Assembly (NCBI GenBank): GCA_002418985.1
Contig: DIFE01000125.1
Span: 9,016-50,315, forward strand
Origin: Deltaproteobacteria bacterium UBA5756
GTDB taxonomy: Bacteria; Desulfobacterota; Syntrophorhabdia; Syntrophorhabdales; Syntrophorhabdaceae
Length of the DNA stretch: 41,300 nucleotides
Reading direction: 5' to 3'
The notes below the pieces were generated by a model. It had not been told where the DNA came from, made no database searches, and saw nothing but the letters and a program-made list of their open reading frames with translations. This document shows positions 32,509 to 41,275 of the stretch, in pieces. Within the stretch, counting starts at the first letter, position 1. The number at the start of each line of letters is the position of its first letter. The position numbers and the translations under genes were made by a program.

Positions 32509-33456
32509 ATGCGCTTTGTACTTGTCCTCTGCCTCCTCATGTGTCTTTCCCTTACACCTTCCATTCTTCCGGCCGCAGAAAACGGCGGCATAACGGCGGC
32601 GTCATACATACTCGTCGAGAAGGACACCTTTCGGGTCATTACAGGCAGGGACTATCATCGCAGGCTACCGCCGGCAAGCACGACCAAGGTCATGACGACC
32701 CTTATTGCCATAGAGCAGCTCGGCGGCGACGAGATCGTTGTCCCCGACAAACAGGTGGTAAAGATACCCCGCTCGAAGATGAATCTCGTGCCCGGGAACA
32801 AATACCGGTCGGCGGATCTGATGAAAGGCGCGATGGTGGAATCGGCCAACGACGCCGCGTATGCGCTTGCCACGCATGTCGGCGGATCCGAGAGCGCCTT
32901 TGCGCGCATGATGACGGAACGCGCCCGGGACCTGGGTGCCATCGACACGAACTTTGAAAACGCATCGGGCCTCCCCTCAGACAATCAATACACCACCCCT
33001 TACGACCTGGCCCTTATCTTCAGACAGGCCCTCGCCAACGAGCGCTTTCTCGAACTGGTCTCCACGAAATACTTCCTCTTCGAGGACAGCGCGCGCAAGA
33101 TCCGGTACAAGAACCACAACAGGCTCCTGTTCTGCTTCGAACCGGCCATCGGCGGGAAAACGGGATATACCCGGGCGGCCCGGCATTGCTATGTCGGGGC
33201 TTTTGAAAAGAACGGCAAGGTCTATATCCTCGCCATGCTTGGAAGCCGGAATCTCTGGGGCGACAGCGTCCAGATACTCAAGACGGTCTACGATGACGTG
33301 CCCACCGACGAGCAGCTTCGTCTCGCACGGTCCTCCACCACGACTGTCGCCTTCTGTTCGGCCAAGACTGTGAAAACCAAAAAATCCGCGACCAGAAAAA
33401 AAGTCACCCGGCACAACACATCAAAATCAAAGAAGAAAATAGCCGAAAAACGATGA
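32509..33456 (+). CDS. D-alanyl-D-alanine carboxypeptidase (DacF/PBP5-like, peptidase S11)
   Basis: The enzyme trims the terminal D-Ala of peptidoglycan pentapeptides. The 315-residue protein has a signal peptide (about 1-22), then the three penicillin-binding motifs: STTK (Ser57-Lys60), SAN (112-114) and KTG (217-219). It lacks the usual C-terminal amphipathic anchor domain of PBP5; instead the last 30 residues are strongly basic (KKSATRKK...KSKKKIAEKR), which may bind membrane or wall polymers. The stop overlaps the ATG of the M48 protease (ATGA), so the two envelope enzymes are made together. Confidence 0.93.
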   Translation: MRFVLVLCLLMCLSLTPSILPAAENGGITAASYILVEKDTFRVITGRDYHRRLPPASTTKVMTTLIAIEQLGGDEIVVPDKQVVKIPRSKMNLVPGNKYRSADLMKGAMVESANDAAYALATHVGGSESAFARMMTERARDLGAIDTNFENASGLPSDNQYTTPYDLALIFRQALANERFLELVSTKYFLFEDSARKIRYKNHNRLLFCFEPAIGGKTGYTRAARHCYVGAFEKNGKVYILAMLGSRNLWGDSVQILKTVYDDVPTDEQLRLARSSTTTVAFCSAKTVKTKKSATRKKVTRHNTSKSKKKIAEKR

Positions 33457-34781
33457 AAAGATGTATCGCATTCCTGGTAGTCCTCGCGTTCCTGGCCGCG
33501 TCCGTGCCTGCTTTCGCTCTGACAAACGATGAGGAGCGCAAGTACGGCAAGGAGGTATTTCTGGAGATCGCCCGGGCGGTCCCGATCAACAACGATCCAT
33601 ACGTATCGCTCTACGTGAACGAGATACGAAGCAGGCTTGAAAGCAAAACCACCATGCCTTTTCCCGTGGTCCTCACTGTCATTGATACTCCCACCATCGA
33701 TGCCTTCGCGACGATCGGCGGCTATGTCTATATCGCATCAGGGCTCATCGCCAATTGCGATAACGAAGAGGAACTGGCGGGCGTCATGGCCCACGAGTTC
33801 GCCCACATCAAGAAACGACATATAGCCAAGAGAATGGACAAGCAAAAATATCTCAACGCCACTGTCATCGCCACTATGCTCGCGGCAATGCTCGTTGGCG
33901 ATTCCGCCCGCGACGCGGTCCTCGTGACCGGCATGGGCACGGCGCAAAGTATGGCGCTGAGGTATTCCCGGGAGGATGAGGAAGAGGCCGATCGTGAAGG
34001 TTCCATCCTCGCCAACGATGCGGGCTACGGCGGTCTGGGCATCGCCGATTTCCTGAAGAAGCTCAGGGCCGGTGGCGGCGACAAACTCTATCCCCAGTAT
34101 TTGCTCACCCACCCCTACCATGAAAGCCGTATCATCAACCTTGAAAAGACCTGGACGAGAAGGCCGCCATCGGCGGGCACCTCTTTGTTCCCCTATATAA
34201 TAGCCAGGGCCAGGGTCTATCAGAGCTATCGCTCTTCCGGTCTTGCGGACAACGTCTGGCTTTCGCGCTATAACCGCGACAGGAAGGATCCGGTGGCGGC
34301 GTACGGGGCATCGCTTTACTATTCCCTGAAAGGTAACTTCGAGAAGGCCGTCGAAGTCGCCCGCAAGAACCCGTCCCCTTACCGGGATCTGTTCCTGGGC
34401 GAGATATACATTGCCGCCAACAAGTTTCCCGAGGCGGCCGCGGTCCTCAGGAACGCGAATGAAAGAGTGGGGCGCTACTATCTTGCCAGGGCATATGAGG
34501 GTATGGGCAGAATCGATATGGCGGTGAGCACATACAACTCGCTCATCCCCTATGCATCAACCTATCCGGAGATATATTACCGTCTCGGCATGATTCTCGG
34601 CAGGACGGGCGATGAGGCCGGGGGCCACGCATACCTCGGCCGCTACTACATGTCCAAGGGAAACATCATGCTGGCAAAGACAAATTTCGAAAAGGCCATC
34701 TCCCGCTACGGCATCAACTCCCGCGAAGGCATGGAAGTAATGCGCCTCCTCGACAGCCTCGAAGACAAGGAAAAGAAGTAA
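33453..34781 (+). CDS. exported M48 metalloprotease with TPR region (BepA-like)
   Basis: The 442-residue protein has a signal peptide (about 1-22) and an M48 zinc-protease domain with HEFAH at 114-118 and the third ligand in REDEEEADREG (about 171-181). A C-terminal helical repeat region (about 260-440: YYSLKGNFEKAVEVARK, GRYYLARAYEGMGRIDMAVSTYNSLI, YYRLGMILGRTGDEAGGHAYLG) is tetratricopeptide-like. This layout is that of BepA/YfgC, a periplasmic protease and chaperone for outer-membrane protein assembly. It is coupled to the carboxypeptidase gene upstream. Confidence 0.92.
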   Translation: MKRCIAFLVVLAFLAASVPAFALTNDEERKYGKEVFLEIARAVPINNDPYVSLYVNEIRSRLESKTTMPFPVVLTVIDTPTIDAFATIGGYVYIASGLIANCDNEEELAGVMAHEFAHIKKRHIAKRMDKQKYLNATVIATMLAAMLVGDSARDAVLVTGMGTAQSMALRYSREDEEEADREGSILANDAGYGGLGIADFLKKLRAGGGDKLYPQYLLTHPYHESRIINLEKTWTRRPPSAGTSLFPYIIARARVYQSYRSSGLADNVWLSRYNRDRKDPVAAYGASLYYSLKGNFEKAVEVARKNPSPYRDLFLGEIYIAANKFPEAAAVLRNANERVGRYYLARAYEGMGRIDMAVSTYNSLIPYASTYPEIYYRLGMILGRTGDEAGGHAYLGRYYMSKGNIMLAKTNFEKAISRYGINSREGMEVMRLLDSLEDKEKK

Positions 34782-34788
34782 GACCGGG

Positions 34789-35670
34789 TTACTGCAGGAT
34801 CATTTCCGCAAGCGAAGCCACTTCCACCTCGTCCATTCCCGCCTTCAGCGAGATATTCCGCCCCATGGGGTGCCAGATTGCGGGGTTGAAGGTCGTGAAG
34901 ATGGTTATTGTGGAGAGTCCGCAGGCGGCGGCAAGATGGGCCATGCCGGAATCGTTGGATACAAAAAGACCGCCTTCACCGAAAAACCTCTTCACTTCGG
35001 AGAGGTCTTCGAAAGACAGGGCACCTTCCACGGGCAACGAAAGCTCCGGGGGCCTCAGCAACAACGTGTTCGCCCCTCTTCCCCTCAGCAGACGGAAGAG
35101 GGCGATAAAGTCCTCGACGGGCCACTTTTCCTTTGAAAAGCCCTCCTCGGGGTAGAGAATGACCCTGTTAACCTTCTTCGCAGGTATATTCACCCTTGCC
35201 GGTTTGATTCCATACGCGGGGAGCTGGTGAAGCTGATAGGCCTCAATATGCATCGTCTCACGGACGGACCCCCGGGCATCCGGCGGTTCCGCGGGACCGA
35301 ATGCGCCATCGGGGTACATGTCGATAAACAGGGGTTCTTCCGCTGAATGCGCTCTCCATCGCTTCCTGATGGATCCCTGCCTGTCCTTACCGATAAAAAC
35401 GATTCTCTTCCAGCGCGGCCCGGTGAGTTTTTCTGAAAAAAGGTACAGCCAGTGCCGCGACTCCACACCGTGCGTTCTTGTGAAGTATTCGCTGAAGAGA
35501 TCGAGAAACCGCCTGTTCCCCAGGGCCACCAGGCAGTCCCCGAAGTGCTCCCGCAGAGACAGGAACAGGGACTCGGCGAGACAAACATCGCCCAACCCGC
35601 CGAGGTGAACAACAAGGACTTCGTCATTATGCGGCATTTTTGGGGGGGATGGCGATACCTTCCTCGGCAT
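34789..35670 (-). CDS. glycosyltransferase family 9 (heptosyltransferase-like)
   Basis: The 293-residue protein has the GT9 opening LVVHLGGLGDVCLAESLF and the C-terminal nucleotide-sugar site FVSNDSGMAHLAAACGLSTITIF, as in WaaC/WaaF heptosyltransferases. It is shorter than these (about 320-350), chiefly in the N-terminal domain. It would add a sugar to lipopolysaccharide core or another glycan on the cytoplasmic face. It overlaps the MscS gene: ATG 35670 has AGGAG very close upstream, while ATG 35637 overlaps by only 11 bases but has no binding site. The start is unsettled. Confidence 0.85.
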   Translation of the reverse strand: MPRKVSPSPPKMPHNDEVLVVHLGGLGDVCLAESLFLSLREHFGDCLVALGNRRFLDLFSEYFTRTHGVESRHWLYLFSEKLTGPRWKRIVFIGKDRQGSIRKRWRAHSAEEPLFIDMYPDGAFGPAEPPDARGSVRETMHIEAYQLHQLPAYGIKPARVNIPAKKVNRVILYPEEGFSKEKWPVEDFIALFRLLRGRGANTLLLRPPELSLPVEGALSFEDLSEVKRFFGEGGLFVSNDSGMAHLAAACGLSTITIFTTFNPAIWHPMGRNISLKAGMDEVEVASLAEMILQ

Positions 35671-36655
35671 ATCTCCTGTGGAGGGCCTTTATCAGGTGGT
35701 GCCTGACAACATGGAGGGAGCTGGAATCCATTATCTTGATATTGACGGAGAACCCTACGCCGTTGTCGGCGAAGGTGTGAAATCGCACCGACGGTTCTTC
35801 ACCCGGGACGGCTCCGGGGACTTCATTCGTGACCCCCCGGGCGACTTCGCGGGTGATGGCCTCTATCCTGTCCAGATCCTCCCCGTTGGGGGCGATGACC
35901 TGGACGCCCACAGACATCTGCCTGTCGGGAAGCTCGTAATTTGTGATCGTGGCCGAGGCTACATGGGCATTGGGAACGATTATGATGTTGTTTGCCGCGG
36001 ACGTGATCGTCGTGGACCGCCAGGTAATATCGGTGACAACCCCTTCTTCGCCGGAGTTCAGCTTGATGTAGTCGCCGGGGCGCACCTGTTTCGAGGCGAT
36101 GATGTGGAGCCCGGCAAAGAGATTGGAGAGCGTGTCCTTAAGGGCAAGGGCAACAGCAAGACCGCCGACCCCAAGTGCCGTCAGCAGCGGCGCGATGGAA
36201 ACACCGAGGATGTTGAGAATGACAAGGATGCCCGCGATGATGATGGTGGCCTTGAAGACACCGAAGAGTATTCCCGTTGCCGGTATGCTGATGTCGGAGC
36301 GCCGGGCATAGTTTTCGAAGGCTTTGACGGCGAGATTCGCCAGCGCGATCGTGGCCGAAAAGACGATGAGGATATAGATGGTCCGGTCAACGATGAAAAC
36401 GTACTTTCGCGGCAGTTCGGAAAGTTCGATGGCAATGTAAAGCCCTATGGCGATACACCAGTAGATGGACGGAACCCTGAAAGACTCAAGTATCACGCCA
36501 TTCACCCCGGTTTCACAACGCCGCATCCATTTCTTGATAAGATGAACGGTTATCCCGCGGGCAATGAACAGAACGGCCATAGCGACCGCCGCGACAATGC
36601 AGGGATAGAAGAGGCTGTTCACGAAAAAGCGCGCGTTTCCCATAATTGGCTTCAT
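35627..36655 (-). CDS. MscS-family mechanosensitive channel
   Basis: The product (342 residues from this start) has about four hydrophobic segments in the first 170 residues. The MscS pore-lining helix and beta domain follow (LLTALGVGGLAVALALKDTLSNLFAGLHIIASKQVRPGDYIKL ... GVVTDITWRSTTI ... NIIIVPNAHVASATITNYE), then the alpha/beta cytosolic vestibule. Such channels release solutes under hypo-osmotic stress. The frame is open to 36733, but the first 26 codons lie in the terminator inverted repeat of ygjP and are not believed. ATG 36655 or 36643 is the likely start; neither has a strong binding site. Confidence 0.88.
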   Translation of the reverse strand: MKPIMGNARFFVNSLFYPCIVAAVAMAVLFIARGITVHLIKKWMRRCETGVNGVILESFRVPSIYWCIAIGLYIAIELSELPRKYVFIVDRTIYILIVFSATIALANLAVKAFENYARRSDISIPATGILFGVFKATIIIAGILVILNILGVSIAPLLTALGVGGLAVALALKDTLSNLFAGLHIIASKQVRPGDYIKLNSGEEGVVTDITWRSTTITSAANNIIIVPNAHVASATITNYELPDRQMSVGVQVIAPNGEDLDRIEAITREVARGVTNEVPGAVPGEEPSVRFHTFADNGVGFSVNIKIMDSSSLHVVRHHLIKALHRRYAEEGIAIPPKNAA

Positions 36656-36690
36656 TGTAACGGAAAATACCGCCGCATTAAAGAAAAAAG

Positions 36691-36746
36691 AGAGCCAGAA
36701 GTAATGTATGGATCCCCGCTGTGATCCATACATTACTTCTGGCTCT
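36691..36746 (-). terminator. 24-bp perfect inverted repeat terminating the restriction operon
   Basis: AGAGCCAGAAGTAATGTATG... (36691-36714) is exactly complementary to 36723-36746, with an eight-base loop. On the minus strand it is followed by CTTTTTTCTTT. One arm contains the last codons and stop of the ygjP-like gene. Confidence 0.85.
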
Positions 36747-37044
36747 TCAGCATTTGTTCCATTGCCTCATAGTCTCCCAGGTGGGCCTTCATGAGGCTTT
36801 TCCAGAGCTTGCCGTGGTTTGGTATGGAAAAATGAAGGAGTTCATGGACGATCACGTAATCCGCCACTTCCGAGTCCATATCGAGAAGCTGGCTGTTGAA
36901 CGTCAGCCTTCCGTCGGTAGAGCACGATGCCCATTTGGTTTTCATGGGTCTGACGGTCAGCAATCGGATCTTTACGTCAAGCTTTGCCGCCCAGGATCTT
37001 ACATGCTCCTTGAACTCATCTTTATCCCGCCACTTCGCCTTCAT
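36733..37044 (-). CDS. YgjP/DUF45-type zinc metalloprotease, short form
   Basis: The 103-residue protein keeps the C-terminal core of the YgjP (WLM/M48-related) family: KTKWASCSTDGRLTFNSQL (36-54), then VIVHELLHFSIPNHGKLWKSL with HELLH at 67-71 and a third ligand His77. It lacks the N-terminal half seen in the usual ~230-residue members. Genes of this kind frequently sit directly after hsdR in type I restriction loci; the role there is not established. Its ATG overlaps the hsdR stop (ATGA), so it is the last gene of that operon, and its stop lies within the terminator hairpin. Confidence 0.88.
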   Translation of the reverse strand: MKAKWRDKDEFKEHVRSWAAKLDVKIRLLTVRPMKTKWASCSTDGRLTFNSQLLDMDSEVADYVIVHELLHFSIPNHGKLWKSLMKAHLGDYEAMEQMLKSQK

Positions 37045-39965
37045 ATTTTGTGAGCTTTCTCCAAAAGCCTGATAATGGTATCCACGATCTGCACCACCTT
37101 GTTCAGATCGTCTTCCTCCGAATAGATTACGAAGGTCATCATCTTCCTCAGTTCCCGCAGTTCCTTTTCGCTCTGTCTCCAGTGGGGATATTCCCCAAAA
37201 GCCTCCCGTACTTTCTTGCTTGTCTCTTCGGGATTTTCCAGGGCGGCATCGAGAAGCGTCCGGTACACAAAGTATGTCAGCCCGTCGAGTCCTTTCGCGG
37301 CCTGCTCCTTCTTCCTCTCCTCGTTCTTCTCAATCTCCCTCGCCAGTTCGGCGAGGCAGTCGGCGGTGCTCTTCTGCCGGTCTTCGAATCCTTCCTGAAC
37401 GGCACGCGCCCGCTCGGCCATTGCGATGAGATAGGGATCGCCGCTTTCGTCTTCGGCTGCCTTCTCGATGCTCTTCACAAGGTTGATAATCTTTGTCGTA
37501 TCCCCGCCTTTCTTCTCCCGTATAAGATCTATCGTCCTGTTGTCAATCTCCACAAATTCCGTCACCTCGGGAATGGGCAGGGAACCGATCTGCTTGCGGA
37601 CCAGTTCATTCGTCTTTTTCTGGAAAAGCCTGTCGACGTAAACGGTCTTCGCATAGGCCTTGCGTACCACCTCGTATATGGCGCTCAGCGTGGCGTAATC
37701 ATCAAGGAAGGGGTGGAGGAACTTGTCCGGCGAAATGATCTCGTAGAGCATCTGGATCTCTTTATACTCTTTAAAGAACTCCTTGCGCCTGTCTTTTTCG
37801 CGGAAGGATTCAATAAGACCGTCAACATCCCTGTCGTCGAAGTTGTGCTTTATGAGCTTGATGTATTGAGGCACTTTTTCACCCATTTTGGTCTGAAAAA
37901 GAGTCTTCAGAAGGTCAATATCTTTGATGACAGCCTTAACTTCATCACTGTCGAAGGCGAGTGCCTTTTCAAGCTTCTCGAATATGCCTACAAAATCGAG
38001 GACAAACCCGTGGGGTTTGACCATCTCTTCCTTTTCATTCTCGTAAGGACGGTTCACGCGCGCGATGGCCTGGAGGAGAGTGTGGTCCCGCATGGGCTTG
38101 TCGAGGTACATGGCGTAGAGGATGGGCGCGTCGTACCCGGTGAGAAGCTTTTCCGTAACGATGAGCATCTTCGGAAACTGACCGAATTTGGTGAAATCCT
38201 TCCTGATCTGCCTTTCCTTCTTCGGATCGAGGTGGAACTCTTTGAGAAATGGAGAATCGTTGTTGTTGCCGGTGAAGACCACCTCCGAGTATTCGGCGGG
38301 CAGATACCGGTCGAGGGCCTTCTTGTACAGGGCGCAGGCCTCGCGGTCCACCCCCACCAGAAAGGCCTTGTACCCGAGGGGCTCCACATTTTCCCGGTAG
38401 TGGTCCGCCACGTATCGCGCAACCATTTCGATGCGCTTTTCCCCCTTGAGGAAGTTCTTCAGTTTGACCGCCCGCTCCAGGATGCGGTTCAGTTCTTCGA
38501 TGTCGGAAACCCCCTGCGCCTCGGCCAGGGCGAGGAACTCCTTTTCGAGTACCTCATGGGGAACCAGCATCTCGTTGGGCGCAAGGTTGTAAAAAAGCGG
38601 CAGTGTCGTGCCGTCCTCGATGCTTTCCGATATGGAATACTTGTGCAGGTAGCCCCTGTCATCTTCCATGCCGAAGGTTTTGAAGGTGCCTCTGCCGTAA
38701 GCGGTCTTGTCGATGGGCGTCCCGGTGAATCCGATGTATGTGGCATTGGGCAGTCCCGCCATGAGGTAGTTGCCCAGGTCTCCGCCCGTGGTACGGTGGG
38801 CCTCGTCGACAAGAACGTAGATGTTGGCCCGCTCGTTGATGTCTGCCGGCATATCCCGGAACTTGTGTATGGTCGTCACGATGATGCCGCGATAGTCACT
38901 CTTCAGAAGTGCGGCGAGCCCCGGAATGCTGTCCGCCTGCTCCACGTTGCCGATCCCCAGCGAGGCGAGATTTTTGAGCATCTGGTCTTCCAGCTCGTTG
39001 CGGTCGATCATAATGAGAATCGTCGGCTTGTCCGATTCAGGCGCCTTGAACAGCAGTTCCGACGCCTTGATCATGGTGAAGGTCTTCCCGCTGCCCTGGG
39101 TGTGCCAGATAAGGCCCCGCGTCTTCTTCGGATCGTGGGCGCGCTCGACAATGCGACCGATGGCGGCCGCCTGGTGCTGGGCCATGATATATTTCTGCAG
39201 TTCCTCTTCCTTCTCGGCAAAGATAATGTAGTCCTTGAGGAACATAAGGATGTGGGGGATGTGAAAAAAGCTCTTTACCTTGTCTTCAAGCTTCCCTATC
39301 TGCCATGATTTCCAGTTAAAGATATTCCGGCGAACCGTGTTCCAGGTGACGCCATAGGAGAAGCCTATGGCCTCCGTGGCGGTAAAGACCTGCTGGGGAA
39401 CGAAAAACTCCGGCGTTTCGTCGTGATACCGCCGTAACTGGTCGACGGCAAGTGCGATGGCCTCATCCTTGTTGGCGTTCTTGCACTCAATGACAACCAC
39501 CGGAATGCCGTTGACGAGAAAGACCACATCCTCCCTGTTGCCGTAGTGCCCGTTGTGCCAGTAAAACTCCTCGGTGACCTCATAGACATTCCGCGAAGGG
39601 TCGAGATAATCGATAACCATAAGATCAAGCTCGCGCGCATCCTCCGCACAGAAGAACTTTCCCCGGTTCCGCAGGATGCCCACAAAGTCCCGGTTTCCGT
39701 AAATATCGGCATGGATATGCCGGAACTGCCCCAGAAGTGCGCCCGCAGTCTCCCTGTATTTCGGGTTGAATTCCCCGACTTTGGCAAAGAGGAGCTCCTC
39801 AAAATAGAGCGAGGCATTTCGAGCCTGCTCTTCCGGCGCGGCCCCACCCCCGTTGAACCCCCGCCGCCTTTGTGCCTCCTCACGGGGCACAAAGGTCCAC
39901 CCGATCTCCTGCGCATACTTCAGGATGCGTCCCTGGACGGTCTTATGTTCGGTGGGCTTTGCCAT
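37041..39965 (-). CDS. hsdR: type I restriction enzyme, R subunit (HsdR)
   Basis: The motor and nuclease subunit that translocates and cuts unmodified DNA. The 974-residue protein has the N-terminal PD-(D/E)XK nuclease (Asp146 ... VVVIECKNAN with Glu160 and Lys162). The superfamily 2 helicase motor follows: Walker A WHTQGSGKTFTM about 287-298, DEAH 387-390, FTGTP, and motif VI QAIARVNRP. The C-terminal helical region follows. It appears intact. It is preceded by a 198-base gap from the upstream 324-residue gene. hsdM is not in the window; it must lie beyond 41300 or be missing. Confidence 0.95.
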   Translation of the reverse strand: MAKPTEHKTVQGRILKYAQEIGWTFVPREEAQRRRGFNGGGAAPEEQARNASLYFEELLFAKVGEFNPKYRETAGALLGQFRHIHADIYGNRDFVGILRNRGKFFCAEDARELDLMVIDYLDPSRNVYEVTEEFYWHNGHYGNREDVVFLVNGIPVVVIECKNANKDEAIALAVDQLRRYHDETPEFFVPQQVFTATEAIGFSYGVTWNTVRRNIFNWKSWQIGKLEDKVKSFFHIPHILMFLKDYIIFAEKEEELQKYIMAQHQAAAIGRIVERAHDPKKTRGLIWHTQGSGKTFTMIKASELLFKAPESDKPTILIMIDRNELEDQMLKNLASLGIGNVEQADSIPGLAALLKSDYRGIIVTTIHKFRDMPADINERANIYVLVDEAHRTTGGDLGNYLMAGLPNATYIGFTGTPIDKTAYGRGTFKTFGMEDDRGYLHKYSISESIEDGTTLPLFYNLAPNEMLVPHEVLEKEFLALAEAQGVSDIEELNRILERAVKLKNFLKGEKRIEMVARYVADHYRENVEPLGYKAFLVGVDREACALYKKALDRYLPAEYSEVVFTGNNNDSPFLKEFHLDPKKERQIRKDFTKFGQFPKMLIVTEKLLTGYDAPILYAMYLDKPMRDHTLLQAIARVNRPYENEKEEMVKPHGFVLDFVGIFEKLEKALAFDSDEVKAVIKDIDLLKTLFQTKMGEKVPQYIKLIKHNFDDRDVDGLIESFREKDRRKEFFKEYKEIQMLYEIISPDKFLHPFLDDYATLSAIYEVVRKAYAKTVYVDRLFQKKTNELVRKQIGSLPIPEVTEFVEIDNRTIDLIREKKGGDTTKIINLVKSIEKAAEDESGDPYLIAMAERARAVQEGFEDRQKSTADCLAELAREIEKNEERKKEQAAKGLDGLTYFVYRTLLDAALENPEETSKKVREAFGEYPHWRQSEKELRELRKMMTFVIYSEEDDLNKVVQIVDTIIRLLEKAHKI

Positions 39966-39994
39966 CGTCTCAAATTACTGAAAAAATACTTGTT

Positions 39995-40141
39995 TTATCC
40001 AATAACCAGTGTTGCTAAATACCCAATCCGTTTCAACGGAGGTGGATCATCCGCAAAGATGAGCGTAATGGGGTCTCGGAAGAGGCCTTTTTGTCTTTTT
40101 GGATAGAGCGCGATCCCATACCTTCCAGGTCTGCCGTCGCA
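39995..40141 (-). pseudogene. orphan coding remnant between the 324-residue gene and hsdR
   Basis: A 48-codon stretch with no start codon is bounded by TGA (40144-40142) and TAA. It reads RPGRYGIALYPKRQKGLF, then a segment including ITLIFADDPPPLKRIGYL, a balanced and protein-like composition unlike random frames. It ends 29 bases before hsdR. It could be the 3' end of a broken gene, or the true C-terminus of the upstream protein after a frameshift. Not recognised. Confidence 0.4.
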
Positions 40142-40163
40142 TCAATACCGGTTCGCTTGTTCC

Positions 40164-41138
40164 CTACTCGTCGAGCGTAACCACGAATTCAATTATCGAA
40201 ATGCCAGAGTTTTCTTCTCCGCCGGAATCAGAAACTTCTTCCGGCACTTTCGGAACATTGCCATCCGGTGGCTGTATCTTATCTTTAAAATCCTTCAAGT
40301 TACCATCCAGAATACGGAAGGCATCGCCCGACAGGAAGCATAGGTACTGCCCCCTTTCTGTCCCCTGCAACCCCGAAGCTTTCCCCATGTAAACCGATGC
40401 GCTTTTTGCTGTGACAGTCGTCAAGTCCTCAATCACTTTGTTCCAGCCAACGTCTGCATCCGGTGGCGGTGCTGTGCAGTCCTTGCCGGCGTTTCCAAGA
40501 ATGAAGTCTACCATCTCGCCCACAAAACAACGGTAGTGAGTTAAACTCGGAAAAGTCGGATGTGCTGTTAGCGCGCAACAGTGGTTAGAGAGAATATAAC
40601 GGGGGCAACAATAACGACAATTGGCCGAGAAATACGGCTGGTTCTTCCCGATTAGAAGATACTTGCTTGCGCTATACAAATCGAGGCCTGTTATCTGACG
40701 CTTCTGACCATTAAGCAGTCTCGTTGCGTATGCGTATTCGAACAGTGGCCAGCGTGCATAAAGATAGTGTTGGTTCGTATTGTCGGGACGATGCAAAAGA
40801 AGCCTGGCAGACTTTTTTGCTTGAAGCAAGAATGCGGAGCTAGAGACTATCCTGCCGTTGCGGCGTTCTGTTCTCAGAAGCAAGAGGTCGCCGATTTCTA
40901 CGCTCCCAAGTTTTGGCTTAGGGAAATTGGCGCATTTTGCCTGCGGGTGTTGATGAACAAATACCCCGCCGGATTGAATCGCCGTTAGTTGGAGGGCGTT
41001 TACTGCTCTTGGTATCTGGAAAACCATGTTTGCCACGAGTTGCGGTTCACTCTGAGAAAAATCTTGTAAGGCAACGGAAACACTCTCGGCGATCGTTCGC
41101 CAAAGGCTTCGTCGGTTAATATAGGCTCTGAGATTCAT
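40164..41138 (-). CDS. unknown protein in the type I restriction locus, possible PD-(D/E)XK-like domain
   Basis: The 324-residue protein has no signal peptide or membrane segment. Residues 79-110 read SVEIGDLLLLRT...AFLLQAKKSA: an acidic residue (Asp84) ending a hydrophobic strand and Gln106-x-Lys108 on the next resemble the D...(E/Q)xK core of restriction-endonuclease-like folds. Cysteines cluster at 174-188 (CRYCC...CC), suggesting a metal site. The C-terminal 40 residues are acidic. Its ATG overlaps the HsdS fragment's stop (ATGA). GC looks lower than in neighbours and rare-type codons are commoner, suggesting transfer. No family recognised; the nuclease idea is inference. Confidence 0.7.
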   Translation of the reverse strand: MNLRAYINRRSLWRTIAESVSVALQDFSQSEPQLVANMVFQIPRAVNALQLTAIQSGGVFVHQHPQAKCANFPKPKLGSVEIGDLLLLRTERRNGRIVSSSAFLLQAKKSARLLLHRPDNTNQHYLYARWPLFEYAYATRLLNGQKRQITGLDLYSASKYLLIGKNQPYFSANCRYCCPRYILSNHCCALTAHPTFPSLTHYRCFVGEMVDFILGNAGKDCTAPPPDADVGWNKVIEDLTTVTAKSASVYMGKASGLQGTERGQYLCFLSGDAFRILDGNLKDFKDKIQPPDGNVPKVPEEVSDSGGEENSGISIIEFVVTLDE

Positions 41139-41275
41139 CCCGTTCCCCTCAAACCTTCGAGATCTAAGTCCTGCACTTTAATCTGCGCGGTCATCAACTG
41201 ATGAAGCAACGCATGAAAAAGATCCGCGACTATGGTGCGCTTCTTTTCCTCCAGTCTCAGTCTCTGTTCAATCAT
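41135..41275 (-). pseudogene. hsdS: C-terminal fragment of a type I specificity subunit (HsdS)
   Basis: The 46 codons from ATG 41275 read MIEQRLRLEEKKRTIVADLF, then a helix with LLHQLMTAQIKV, the standard C-terminal conserved helix of HsdS that contacts HsdM. In-frame TAG and TAA stops lie 9 and 21 bases upstream of the ATG, so a full specificity subunit cannot be read straight into it. It is therefore either a remnant of a disrupted hsdS (frameshift further upstream) or a separately translated helix. The window ends at 41300, so the rest cannot be judged. The stop overlaps the start of the 324-residue gene. Confidence 0.65.

Noticed and set aside
36656..36733. Extended N-terminus for the MscS protein
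   Set aside because: Those codons lie in and just past the 24-bp inverted repeat and T-tract of the ygjP terminator, and the peptide is an artefact of it.
37050..39308. Long open frame on the plus strand opposite hsdR (752 codons)
   Set aside because: It is the antisense of an intact, motif-complete HsdR; GC-biased codon use produces such frames and the translation has no recognisable domain.
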